Shown here piece by piece: positions 23,882 through 31,639 of a stretch of 40,244 nucleotides of DNA. Both the position numbers and the translations under genes were made by a program. The notes below the pieces were generated by a model, which was not told the origin of the DNA, made no database searches, and saw only the letters and a program-made list of their open reading frames with translations. Source of the stretch: an uncultured Schumannella sp. (GTDB lineage Bacteria; Actinomycetota; Actinomycetes; Actinomycetales; Microbacteriaceae); contig NZ_CAJQNT010000039.1 of NCBI RefSeq assembly GCF_905479755.1, forward strand, positions 1 to 40,244. The letters are read 5' to 3'. Each line of letters opens with the position of its first letter. Within the stretch, counting starts at the first letter, position 1.

Positions 23882-24204
23882 GTCGCATCACCACCCACGT
23901 GCTCGACACCGCCCACGGGATGCCCGCCGCGGGCGTGCCGGTGCGCCTGTTCGATGGCGACGGCGCCACGATCGGCACCGGTCACACCGACGCCGACGGC
24001 CGCGTCAAAGAGCTCGGTCCCGAAGACCTCTCGGCCGGTATCTACCGTCTCGTCTTCGACACCCAACGCTACTTCGACCTGATCGAGGTGGAGGCGTTCT
24101 ACCCGAGCGTCACGATCGAATTCCATGTGCTCGACCCGGACGAGCACTTCCACGTGCCGCTGCTGCTGAACCCTTTCGGCTTCAGCACCTACCGCGGCAG
24201 CTGA
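23878..24204 (+). CDS. pucM: 5-Hydroxyisourate hydrolase (transthyretin-like)
   Basis: 108 residues. It hydrolyses the uricase product 5-hydroxyisourate to OHCU. The N-terminal ITTHVLDTAHGMPA carries the active-site histidine H7; GHTDADGR, FYPSVTIEF and HFHVPLLLNPFGFSTYRGS follow, with the diagnostic C-terminal YRGS tetrapeptide. The start overlaps uraD (ATGA). It ends ten bases from the convergent guanine deaminase gene. Confidence 0.97.
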   Translation: MSRITTHVLDTAHGMPAAGVPVRLFDGDGATIGTGHTDADGRVKELGPEDLSAGIYRLVFDTQRYFDLIEVEAFYPSVTIEFHVLDPDEHFHVPLLLNPFGFSTYRGS

Positions 24205-24214
24205 GCGGCTCCGC

Positions 24215-24730
24215 TCAGTAGTCGGTGCGGGCTTCGTTCGCGCGCCAGGCGTCGAACGGGGTGACGGCATCGTCGGTGCGCAACTCGTCGACGCTCGGGT
24301 GCTGCCACTCGCCGCTCGGCTTCTCGAACATCGCGTAGAACGCGGAGTCGTCGAAGCCGCCCTCGGCGGCATCGTGTCGGTTGGCGGCGAAGACGACGCG
24401 GTCCAGGCGCGACCAGAGGGCCGCCGAAAGGCACAGCGGGCACGGTTCGCAGCTGGTGTAGAGCGTGGCGCCCGCGAGCGAGAAGTCGCCGACCGTCTGG
24501 CAGGCGGCGCGAATCGCCATCACCTCGGCGTGGGCGGTCGGGTCGAGGTCGCGCGTGACGCGGTTCTGGCCCTCGCCGAGGATGGTGCCGTCGGCCGCCA
24601 CCACGAGGGCGCCGAAGGGGCCGCCGCCGGCGGCCACGTTGGCGGTGGCGAGGGCGACGGCGCGGGCGAGGTGGTCGGCGTCGGTCGGGGGTTTCGATAC
24701 GCCGCTGTCGCGGCTACTCAACCCGCTCAC
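24215..24730 (-). CDS. guaD: Guanine deaminase (CDA fold) with repeat-encoded N-terminus
   Basis: 171 residues. It deaminates guanine to xanthine. Zinc ligands and the proton shuttle are H67-A-E69 and C97-x2-C100 (CEPCPLCLSA). The C-terminal HDAAEGGFDDSAFY, PFDAWRANEARTDY closely resembles Bacillus GuaD as I recall it. The start is GTG 24730, overlapping the uricase stop (GTGA). About twelve N-terminal residues (GLSSRDSGVSKP) come from palindromic repeat copy C. The only other possible start, TTG, is also inside the repeat. The conserved core begins near DADHLARAV. Confidence 0.93.
   Translation of the reverse strand: MSGLSSRDSGVSKPPTDADHLARAVALATANVAAGGGPFGALVVAADGTILGEGQNRVTRDLDPTAHAEVMAIRAACQTVGDFSLAGATLYTSCEPCPLCLSAALWSRLDRVVFAANRHDAAEGGFDDSAFYAMFEKPSGEWQHPSVDELRTDDAVTPFDAWRANEARTDY
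24689..24724. repeat. Palindromic repeat, copy C (5' end of guaD)
   Basis: 36 bases, GGGTTTCGATACGCCGC to GCGGCTACTCAACCC with a short loop. It is translated in the minus-strand guaD frame as residues 3-14. Confidence 0.85.
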
Positions 24731-25644
24731 GCGAGACCTGCCGCGTGGCGCCAGGCGCTGCCCGCATCCGGGGCGTCGTCGCGCGCGATGGTCGCCTCGA
24801 TGAGCCCGTAGGGGCGGTCGTCGGCGTGGAAGACCTCGTTGTTGTTCTCGAGCCCGAACGGCGCCAGGTCGACGACGAAGTGGTGCTTGTTCGGGGCCAC
24901 CAGGTGGATCTCGACCAGCTCGGGGAAGGTCTCGAGCACCGCCTTGCCCATGTGCCAGAGGGTCTGCTGCAGGGCGAGCGACTGCAGGGTCGCGAACTCG
25001 CGGATCATGACCGCCTTGACTCCCGGGTAGAGGGCCTCCCAGTCGACGCTGTCGACCACGGCCGGGTCGACGCGCCACTTGGCGGTGAGCGAGGTCGCCA
25101 TCACACGGTCGGTGGTCGGCTGCAGGGTCGTGTACTCGTCCACCAGGAAGTCGTGGAACTCGGATCCGGTCGACTTGAGGATGATGAAGTCCTTCAGACC
25201 GCCGATCACGTGCGTGACCGTGTCGCCGGCGGCATCCGCCTCGACGGTGATCGCGGCGGTGCGGACCTCGGGGCCGGTGCGGGTCCAGGTGTGCTCGTGT
25301 TCGACGCCCTCGATGACGGCGCGCTGCCAGGTGTACTCCTCGATCTCCACCCGTGCGCCGACGACCGGGTCGACGTCGTTCACGAAGTGGCGGGCCAGCG
25401 TCACCCCGTAGGCCTCGGGCGAAGCCACGCCGTGCTTCTTCGCGAAGGCGTACGCGGTGTTCTTCTGCGTGTCGGTCGGCAGCACGAGCGACTGGTCGCC
25501 CGTGAGGTACGCCTCGTCGAAGGGGCCACGCAGCGCCGTGGAGACGTTCAGGTCGCGGATCTCGTGGCGAGCGTTGTCGCGCACGATGCGCACGAGGTGC
25601 GTCTCTGCTTTGCCGTACTGGTGGTTCGTGAGGGAGATGGCCAT
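24727..25644 (-). CDS. uaZ: Urate oxidase (uricase)
   Basis: 305 residues, cofactor-free uricase. It oxidises urate to 5-hydroxyisourate with O2. The tunnelling-fold repeats show YGKAETHLVRIVRD, TDTQKNTAYAFAKKHGVASPE (active-site Thr and Lys region), LKDFIILKSTGSEFHDFLVDEYTTL, and HLVAPNKHHFVVDLAPFGLENNNEVF with the conserved C-terminal His. No peroxisomal signal is expected or present. ATG 25644 follows the allantoinase stop by 26 bases. Its stop overlaps guaD. Confidence 0.97.
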   Translation of the reverse strand: MAISLTNHQYGKAETHLVRIVRDNARHEIRDLNVSTALRGPFDEAYLTGDQSLVLPTDTQKNTAYAFAKKHGVASPEAYGVTLARHFVNDVDPVVGARVEIEEYTWQRAVIEGVEHEHTWTRTGPEVRTAAITVEADAAGDTVTHVIGGLKDFIILKSTGSEFHDFLVDEYTTLQPTTDRVMATSLTAKWRVDPAVVDSVDWEALYPGVKAVMIREFATLQSLALQQTLWHMGKAVLETFPELVEIHLVAPNKHHFVVDLAPFGLENNNEVFHADDRPYGLIEATIARDDAPDAGSAWRHAAGLA

Positions 25645-25670
25645 GAGTCGATTCTTTCGCTAAACGGGAG

Positions 25671-27008
25671 TCAGGGGGTGGGTCGGCCGAGCATGGAGCC
25701 TGCGCCGAACTCGGCGGGTCCGCCGCGCAACCAAGTGCGGCGCACCTCGCCGCGCACCTCGAGGCCGTCGTAGGCGGTCACCGGGTTCTTGTGCAGCAGC
25801 TCGCCGGCATCCACGACGCGCCAGGCGTCGGGGGCGAAGACCACCAGGTCGGCATCGGCCCCCACCGCGAGGCGGCCCTTGTGGGCGAGCCCGACGAAAT
25901 CGGCGGTGGCGCGCGCCATCTTGTCGACCACGGTCGACAGCGGCACGCCGCCGATCGCCGCGGCGGTCCACACCGCGCTGAGCCCCAGCTGCAGGCCCGC
26001 GATGCCGCCCCAGGCCTGGCCGAAATCGCCGTCGCCCTTGAACTTCAGCTCCGCCGTGGAGGGGGAGTGGTCGGTGACAATGATGTCGATCGTGCCGTCG
26101 AGCAGCGCCGCCCAGAGCGCATCCCGGTTGGCGGCGTCGCGGATCGGCGGGGCGCACTTGAAACTGGTGGCCGCATCCGGAATCTGCTCGCTCGTGAGCG
26201 ACAAATAGTGCGGGCAGGTCTCGACCGTCAGCGGCAGCCCCTCCGCCTTCGCCGCGCGGATCGCCGGCAGCGCCGCGGCACTCGACAGGTGCAGGATGTG
26301 GGCCCGACACCCAGTCTCGCGCACCCCCGCGATGACGCCCTCGATCGCCGAGACTTCGGCGACGTCGGGGCGGCTCGCGACATAGTCGGCGTAGTGGGCG
26401 CCGCCCGCATTCTCGTGGTCGTGCAGCACGTGCGGGTCTTCGGCGTGCACGATCAGCAGGCCGTCGAACGCGGCGATCTCGGTCATCGCGGCGCGCAGTT
26501 GCTCGGCGTCGAGGTGCTCGAACTCGGGGACGCCACTGGGGGCGAGGAAGCATTTGAAGCCGAAGACTCCGGCGTCGTGCAGTTCGCGCAAGCTCCCCAG
26601 GTTTTGTGGCACCGCGCCGCCCCAGAAGCCGACGTCGACGCTCAACTGGCCGTCGGCGGCGGCGCGCTTGACGGCCAGGTTGTCGGGTGTTGTCGTCGGT
26701 GGAACGGAGTTCAGCGGCATGTCGATCACCGTGGTGACGCCGCCGGCCGCGGCCGCGGCGGTTGCGCTCGCGAAGCCCTCCCACTCGGTGCGACCCGGTT
26801 CGTTGATGTGCACGTGCGTGTCGACGAGGCCCGGCAGCAGAACCTCGTCGTCCGCCAGGGTGATCGTCTCGGTGCCCGACATGACCGGGGCATCCGGCGC
26901 GTGTTCGGCGATCGCGGCGATCGTGCCGCCGGTAACGCCGAGCTCCACATCGGTGAAGGCGCCGTCGATGAGACCGCGTCCGCGAATCACCAGGTCGTAC
27001 GTCGTCAT
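25671..27008 (-). CDS. allB: Allantoinase
   Basis: 445 residues, amidohydrolase superfamily. It opens the ring of allantoin to give allantoate. The metal centre shows H65 and H67 (DTHVHINEPGRTEWEGF), the carboxylated-lysine candidate K152 (FGFKCFLAPSG), HAED, HILHLSS and TDHSPST. ATG 27008 overlaps the stop of the MTHFR-like gene (ATGA). Dihydropyrimidinase and dihydroorotase relatives are less likely because of the EPGR motif and the purine context. Confidence 0.95.
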   Translation of the reverse strand: MTTYDLVIRGRGLIDGAFTDVELGVTGGTIAAIAEHAPDAPVMSGTETITLADDEVLLPGLVDTHVHINEPGRTEWEGFASATAAAAAGGVTTVIDMPLNSVPPTTTPDNLAVKRAAADGQLSVDVGFWGGAVPQNLGSLRELHDAGVFGFKCFLAPSGVPEFEHLDAEQLRAAMTEIAAFDGLLIVHAEDPHVLHDHENAGGAHYADYVASRPDVAEVSAIEGVIAGVRETGCRAHILHLSSAAALPAIRAAKAEGLPLTVETCPHYLSLTSEQIPDAATSFKCAPPIRDAANRDALWAALLDGTIDIIVTDHSPSTAELKFKGDGDFGQAWGGIAGLQLGLSAVWTAAAIGGVPLSTVVDKMARATADFVGLAHKGRLAVGADADLVVFAPDAWRVVDAGELLHKNPVTAYDGLEVRGEVRRTWLRGGPAEFGAGSMLGRPTP

Positions 27009-28114
27009 GCCACCACCCCGATCCGGTCGGCAATCTCGGCGAGGGCCTCGGCGAAGTCGAGCTCCAGGCCGGGGCCCGCGCCGCCGGAGAGGTCGACGCC
27101 GACGACACCCTCCAGCTCGAGGAAACGCTGCGACAGCTCGACCGCGGCGCCGATGCCCGCCTCGCGCGGGTCGTCCGCCGCGAGAATGCCGTCGAGGTAG
27201 CCCTCCGGCAGGGCGAGCGAGGTGAAACCGCGAATGAGCTCGGCGCTGCCGCGGTCGACGATGATCGGCACGCACGGAATGTACCCGACCGAGACGTCGA
27301 GCGCCTGAGCCGACGCGATGAACTCGCGTACCGGCTCGACGCCCCCGGCGTGGTTGACGAAGCAGATGTCGGCACCGGCGTGCTGCTTCTGCCGCAGTCG
27401 TTCCGGTCGCTGCTCGACCGGGGGAGACAGCGGCGCTTCGGCGACCGACACCAGATGGCCGGCGCGGGAGGCGAGGGCGGCGATCTCCGTCGAATCCAGA
27501 TCGAAGACGGCGGCCGCGTCCGGCCGTGAGCCGATCAGCGGGTGATCGCCGGTGACCGCGTGCACGCCGACGGCGCCGACGTGGGCCAGCGCGGCCAGCT
27601 CGGCTTCGAGCGCGACGCGGTTGCGGTCGCGGGCGTTGACGCCCATCCAGGCGTCCACTCCCGCTGCTTGGAGGAGGGATGCCCGGTAGGCGGGCGGGAA
27701 CTGCACCCGAGCGGTGCCCGAGTCGCCGGCGAGCACCGCGTCGACATGCCCGCGAAGAGCGTGAGCGCAGTCGCGCAGGGAGTCGGCGTCGAGGGCCCGC
27801 GCCGGGAAGTCGGCGACCACGATCGGGCGGGTGGCGATCAGTTCGCGCATGACGGCGCCGCCCGCCGACGGCATCGGATCCGGCACCGGGTCGGCCATCA
27901 TGCGGGGGGGTTCGCGGAGCGCGGGGGCGATCCCGCGCCAGGTCACCGTGGCGGCGTCGACGAAGACGCAGGTGTGGTCGGCGACCTCGCAGGTGCCGTC
28001 GAACTCGACGCCGCCGCACGGGCCGTACTCCATGTTCTTCGGGCAGGCGAAGCCGGCGGGGTCTCGATACGCCGCTTCGCGGCTACTCGACCGCCTCAGG
28101 TTGTCAGCCGGCAA
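27005..28114 (-). CDS. MTHFR-fold protein with cysteine-rich N-terminal domain
   Basis: 369 residues from TTG 28114. Residues about 22-60 carry the cysteine motif CPKNMEYGPCGGVEFDGTCEV and HTCVF, which I know from the separate methylenetetrahydrofolate-reductase C-terminal (MetV-type) domain. Residues about 75-369 form an MTHFR-like barrel (VNARDRNRVALEAEL, GVHAVTGDHPLIGSRP, ICFVNHAGGVEPVREF, IPCVPIIVDRGSAELIRGFTSL). Residues 8-19 (RSSSREAAYRDP) are read from palindromic repeat copy D. A start at the next ATG, 28033, would cut the cysteine motif. It overlaps both neighbours. A folate-linked step beside allantoin breakdown is unexplained. Confidence 0.82.
   Translation of the reverse strand: MPADNLRRSSSREAAYRDPAGFACPKNMEYGPCGGVEFDGTCEVADHTCVFVDAATVTWRGIAPALREPPRMMADPVPDPMPSAGGAVMRELIATRPIVVADFPARALDADSLRDCAHALRGHVDAVLAGDSGTARVQFPPAYRASLLQAAGVDAWMGVNARDRNRVALEAELAALAHVGAVGVHAVTGDHPLIGSRPDAAAVFDLDSTEIAALASRAGHLVSVAEAPLSPPVEQRPERLRQKQHAGADICFVNHAGGVEPVREFIASAQALDVSVGYIPCVPIIVDRGSAELIRGFTSLALPEGYLDGILAADDPREAGIGAAVELSQRFLELEGVVGVDLSGGAGPGLELDFAEALAEIADRIGVVA
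28060..28092. repeat. Palindromic repeat, copy D (5' end of MTHFR-like gene)
   Basis: 33 bases, GGTCTCGATACGCCGC to GCGGCTACTCGACC. It is read as residues 8-19 of the minus-strand gene. Its loop is one base shorter than copy C, so its second half is read in a different phase. Confidence 0.85.
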
Positions 28115-28700
28115 GGAGCTTCACCGTCCACTCGGCATCCGTCACGCTCGCGCGCGTGTAGTTGACGCGCCGGCTCGCGGTCTCGGTGCTGCCGAACCAG
28201 AAGCTCAAACGGATCGGGCGAATGAGGTGCCCGATCCAGGTCGGCGGCTGCCCGATGCCGTCGGCGTGCGCGGCCTTGAACGCGGCCCACGACTCGATGC
28301 GGTCCTCGAGCGGCAGGCTCGCGAACTCGATGGTGTTCTGCCACGCCAACTGCTGCAGATACTCGGAGCGGTTCGCGTAGGCGCGGCGCTGTTCGTCGTC
28401 CGGCGCGACCTCGGCGAAACCCTGGATGACAAGCTGCCGGGCCTCCTCCGGGAACCGGATCACGATCGCCGCACCCGGATTCGCCGCCAGCTGGGCGACC
28501 TTGCGCGAGCGCGAATCCTCGTGGATGTAGAACCCGTGCTCGTCGTACTCGCTCAGCAGCTGGGTGCGCGCGTCGGGCACCCCGTTCGAGTCGATCGTTG
28601 CGACCGTCGCGAGCGGGCGCTCCGGGTTCTCGTTCGAGGGCAGCCACTCGCGCAGCAGCTCCCAGGGGTCGGCGGGCACGTTGTGCACCTTCAGGTTCAT
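28104..28700 (-). CDS. Pyridoxamine-phosphate-oxidase family protein
   Basis: 198 residues, FMN-binding split barrel like PdxH. It shows DPWELLREWL, LATVATIDSNGVPDART, the FMN stretch VIRFPEEARQLVIQGFAEV, LAWQNTIEFASL and the C-terminal PPTWIGHLIRPIRLSFWFGS, RVNYTR, WTVKLLAG that matches PdxH closely. In this operon it could supply PLP to the aminotransferase PucG. It is slightly shorter than typical PdxH, and the usual RxxLLK reads RTQLLS, so another flavin-linked oxidation is possible. ATG 28700 overlaps the creatininase-family stop (ATGA). Confidence 0.85.
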   Translation of the reverse strand: MNLKVHNVPADPWELLREWLPSNENPERPLATVATIDSNGVPDARTQLLSEYDEHGFYIHEDSRSRKVAQLAANPGAAIVIRFPEEARQLVIQGFAEVAPDDEQRRAYANRSEYLQQLAWQNTIEFASLPLEDRIESWAAFKAAHADGIGQPPTWIGHLIRPIRLSFWFGSTETASRRVNYTRASVTDAEWTVKLLAG

Positions 28701-29485
28701 CGTGCGGCACCGGGGAAAAAACGCGAGATCTCCTCCAGCGAGGCGACGCCCTCGGCCACCAGGTGCTCGGCGACGCGAGCCCCCACCTCGGCGGTCGACC
28801 CGGTCGGATCGCCCACGACGCCCGCGGAGTCGAAGTCGTCGCTCAGCCAACCGAACTGCACCGGCTTGCCGGCGAAGCCGATCCGCGTGAAGTCGGCGAT
28901 CTGGTCGGGAACGGCGCGCTCGGCGAGGTCGAGCGAGACGAGGTCGGGCCGCAGGTGCAGGACGAGCGAGGTCTCGCCCCAACCCCCGTGGATGCCGAAG
29001 CCGCGTTCGTCGGGACCCTCGACCCCGTCGCCCGCGGGCACCGCCACGTTGATGAGGAAGGTGCGCAAACCGTGCAGCCGGCGCAACTCCCGCAGCGCCA
29101 CCTGGAGGAGTGCCACATTGCCGCCGTGTCCGTTGTAGAAGACGAGGGTCTTCGCGGGGGAGTTGGCGACCGAGGCGCCGATCTCGCGCAGCGTGGCCAG
29201 CAGGGTGTCGGCCTCGATCCACGTGGTGCCGGGGGCCCAGTGGTGCTCGTCCGACTTGGTGTAGGCCAGCGGCGGCATCCGCCAGACGTCGAGCCCCGTC
29301 GTGACGGCCGCATCCACGATGCGGGTCGACAGCTCGTCGGCCATCAGCAGGTCGGTGATGAGCGGCAGATGCGCGCCGTGGTGCTCGATCGAGCCGATCG
29401 GAAGCACGATGATCGACTCGGCGGTGAGGGTGGACGCGAGCGCCGGGCCGGAGAGCTCGGCGAGTTCGCGCGTGCTGCCGCTCAC
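28697..29485 (-). CDS. Creatininase-family amidohydrolase
   Basis: 262 residues. Metal-ligand motif PIGSIEHHGAHLPLITD gives E34, H36 and D45; FYNGHGGNVALL and GIHGGWGETSLVLHLRPDLV follow, all typical of the family. Members act on creatinine, on formamidopyrimidine or pterin intermediates, or on a peptide precursor (MftE). With an FAD oxidase upstream, a PdxH-like protein downstream and an importer plus cytosine-deaminase-like enzyme in the same run, a cyclic nitrogenous substrate is plausible but unproven. GTG 29485 overlaps the FAD-oxidase stop. Confidence 0.9.
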   Translation of the reverse strand: MSGSTRELAELSGPALASTLTAESIIVLPIGSIEHHGAHLPLITDLLMADELSTRIVDAAVTTGLDVWRMPPLAYTKSDEHHWAPGTTWIEADTLLATLREIGASVANSPAKTLVFYNGHGGNVALLQVALRELRRLHGLRTFLINVAVPAGDGVEGPDERGFGIHGGWGETSLVLHLRPDLVSLDLAERAVPDQIADFTRIGFAGKPVQFGWLSDDFDSAGVVGDPTGSTAEVGARVAEHLVAEGVASLEEISRFFPGAAR

Positions 29486-30819
29486 AGTTGGCTGCCGGTG
29501 GCGACGGGCGCCGCGCGCTGCAGCTTGCCCGGGTTCAACAGGCCCTGTGGGTCGGTGGTCTCGGCGAGTTCGGCGGTGCGGACCGGCTCGTAGTCGACGA
29601 ACCACTGGTGCGGGTTGTGGTAGCCGATGCCGAGTGCTTCGAGTTTGGCGAAGCCCGCGTAGACGTCTTCCGCGCTCGTGTAGCGGCCGGCGAGCATGCC
29701 GATCGGGCGATCCTTCTGGCCCTCGATGTGCAGCATCCCGCCCTCGTAGACGGCGTGCACCTCGTCGATGTGCGTCGTGAGCGCCTCGCCCGCAACCTCC
29801 ACGTGGAAGTACGTGTTCGGGTAGGCCTTCTGCAGCCACTCGATCGGGTGGTTGTAGCTGGTCATGCTGAGCTTCACCGTCGACTGGGCGCCCTCGCGGA
29901 CGTCTTCGACGCGGCCGCCCGCGGCCTCGACGAGCGCGCGCGCCTCCTCGACGGAGGCGACATCGAGGATCGCGCGCAGGCTCGCACGGCCGGCGGGGAT
30001 CGCCGGGTCGCTCGGCAGCGCCTCGGCGAGCGTGGCGAGGTCGCCCGAGACCAGGCGCGGCGTCGGCTCCAACTTCGAGAACGGCACGATCAGGTCAAGC
30101 ACCTGCTGGAAGTCGTCGAAGCTGGCGAAGAACGCGCGCCAGTCCTGCAGCGGTTCGAGCCGCAGCGTGATCCGGGCGAGGATGCCCGCGGTTCCGTAGT
30201 TGTGGATGTACGGCTCGGTTGCCTCGCCCTCGAGGTGCACCAAGGACGCATCCGGGACGGCGTGCACGACATCGAGCGCCGTGACGAAGCCGGTGTGCAG
30301 CATTCCATTCTTGATCGACCCGGTGCCGCCGGAACCGCCCGAGACGAAGCCGCCGAGCGTGGACTGCGCGGTCGAGGGATACATCGGCAGCTGCTGGCCG
30401 GTCTTGGCCGCGGCCTGCTCCAGGGCGATCATCGTGGCGCCCGCATCGGCGATCAGGTAGCCGTCGCCGACCTCGATGATCGAGCGGGCCTTCGACATGT
30501 CGAGGACGAGTCCGCCCGACATCGGGATTCCCTGACCGTAGTTTCCGGTTCCCTTGCCGCGCGGCGTGATCGGAACCCCGTGCCGCACGGCAGCGCCGAC
30601 GACCTCGGCGATCTGCTCGGCGGTGGTGGGGAAGGCCACCAGTTGTGCGCGGCCCAGCGGCAGCTGCTCGCCGATCACCGGCGACAGGTGCGAACCGTCG
30701 ATGGAGGCGCGCTCGAGGCTGGCCGGCTCGTCGCTCACACCGAGCTCACCCAGCAGGGTGCGGAGTTCGGTGGCGAGAGCGTCAACACGGGCCGAGTCGA
30801 CGGCGGGAAGGGTGCTCAT
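29482..30819 (-). CDS. FAD-binding oxidase (VAO/GlcD type)
   Basis: 445 residues. The PCMH-type FAD domain occupies about residues 55-235, with FPTTAEQIAEVVGAAVRHGVPITPRGKGTGNYGQ and PSTAQSTLGGFVSGGSGGTGSIKNG. A cap domain follows, and the C-terminal family motif is TDPQGLLNPGKLQ. This fold oxidises hydroxy acids, amines or ring carbons with FAD. The substrate is not evident. No covalent-flavin histidine motif is clear. ATG 30819 lies 26 bases after the SDR stop in the same operon. Confidence 0.9.
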   Translation of the reverse strand: MSTLPAVDSARVDALATELRTLLGELGVSDEPASLERASIDGSHLSPVIGEQLPLGRAQLVAFPTTAEQIAEVVGAAVRHGVPITPRGKGTGNYGQGIPMSGGLVLDMSKARSIIEVGDGYLIADAGATMIALEQAAAKTGQQLPMYPSTAQSTLGGFVSGGSGGTGSIKNGMLHTGFVTALDVVHAVPDASLVHLEGEATEPYIHNYGTAGILARITLRLEPLQDWRAFFASFDDFQQVLDLIVPFSKLEPTPRLVSGDLATLAEALPSDPAIPAGRASLRAILDVASVEEARALVEAAGGRVEDVREGAQSTVKLSMTSYNHPIEWLQKAYPNTYFHVEVAGEALTTHIDEVHAVYEGGMLHIEGQKDRPIGMLAGRYTSAEDVYAGFAKLEALGIGYHNPHQWFVDYEPVRTAELAETTDPQGLLNPGKLQRAAPVATGSQL

Positions 30820-30845
30820 GATGGGGGTGGATCCTTTCGATGGTG

Positions 30846-31607
30846 CTAGTGCATCACCATGCCGCCCGTGACGTTCAGGGCTTGGCCGGTGAGATAGGTG
30901 GCCTCGGAGGAGGCGAGGAAGAGCGCGAGGTTGGCGACATCGTCGGGTTCACCGAGGCGTCCGAGCGGCGAGCAGCTCGCCCATTCGGCGATCTGCTCGG
31001 CGGTGCGCGTCGCGGCGCCCATCTCGGTGAGGATGTAGCCGGGGCAGATCGAATTGGCGCGGATGCCGTGCTCACCCCATTCGAGCGCGGCGGCGCGGGT
31101 GAGGGCGACCACGGCGGCCTTCGAGGCGGCGTAGTGGCCCTCCATGGCGCCGCCCTTCTTGGCGGCCATACTCGCGAGGTTGATGATGGATCCGCCGTGC
31201 CCGGCGTCGATCATGCTGCGCACCGCTGCCTGCATCGTCGAGAGCATCGCGCGCGTGTTGATCGAGAACATGGTGTTCCAGTCCTCGACGGTCACGTCGA
31301 GGAGCGGAACAAGCTTGAAGATGCCGGCGCTGTTGACGAGAACGTCAACGCCGCCGAGCGAGGTGAGTGCCTCATCCATCGCCCGGGCGATGTCGTCGGG
31401 CTTCACGAGGTCGACCTCGACGAACCGGCCGCCGATCGCCTCGGCGTGCGCTGTGCCCTCCGGCACCAGGCGGTCGAGGATGCAGACATCCGCACCCTCG
31501 ACCGCGAAGCGGGCCGCAATGGCACCGCCGATGCCACGAGCTCCCCCGGTGACGACGACTCGAGATCCCGAGAGTCGGGGAGTGGTCGTCACCGAGGGAG
31601 CGTTCAT
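30846..31607 (-). CDS. Short-chain dehydrogenase/reductase
   Basis: 253 residues, classical SDR. NAD(P) motif GGARGIGGAIA (21-31), NSAGIF, catalytic Ser in INLASMAAKKGG, YAASK (tyrosine and lysine both present), CPGYILTEMG and the C-terminal SSEATYLTGQALNVTGGMVMH. The residues after strand 2 (LDRL) favour NAD over NADP. The neighbours suggest oxidation of a hydroxyl group made during breakdown of an imported substrate. It is 32 bases downstream of the binding-protein gene. Confidence 0.93.
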   Translation of the reverse strand: MNAPSVTTTPRLSGSRVVVTGGARGIGGAIAARFAVEGADVCILDRLVPEGTAHAEAIGGRFVEVDLVKPDDIARAMDEALTSLGGVDVLVNSAGIFKLVPLLDVTVEDWNTMFSINTRAMLSTMQAAVRSMIDAGHGGSIINLASMAAKKGGAMEGHYAASKAAVVALTRAAALEWGEHGIRANSICPGYILTEMGAATRTAEQIAEWASCSPLGRLGEPDDVANLALFLASSEATYLTGQALNVTGGMVMH

Positions 31608-31639
31608 GGCGTTGTGCTGTGGTTTCTACTCAGTGGAAC

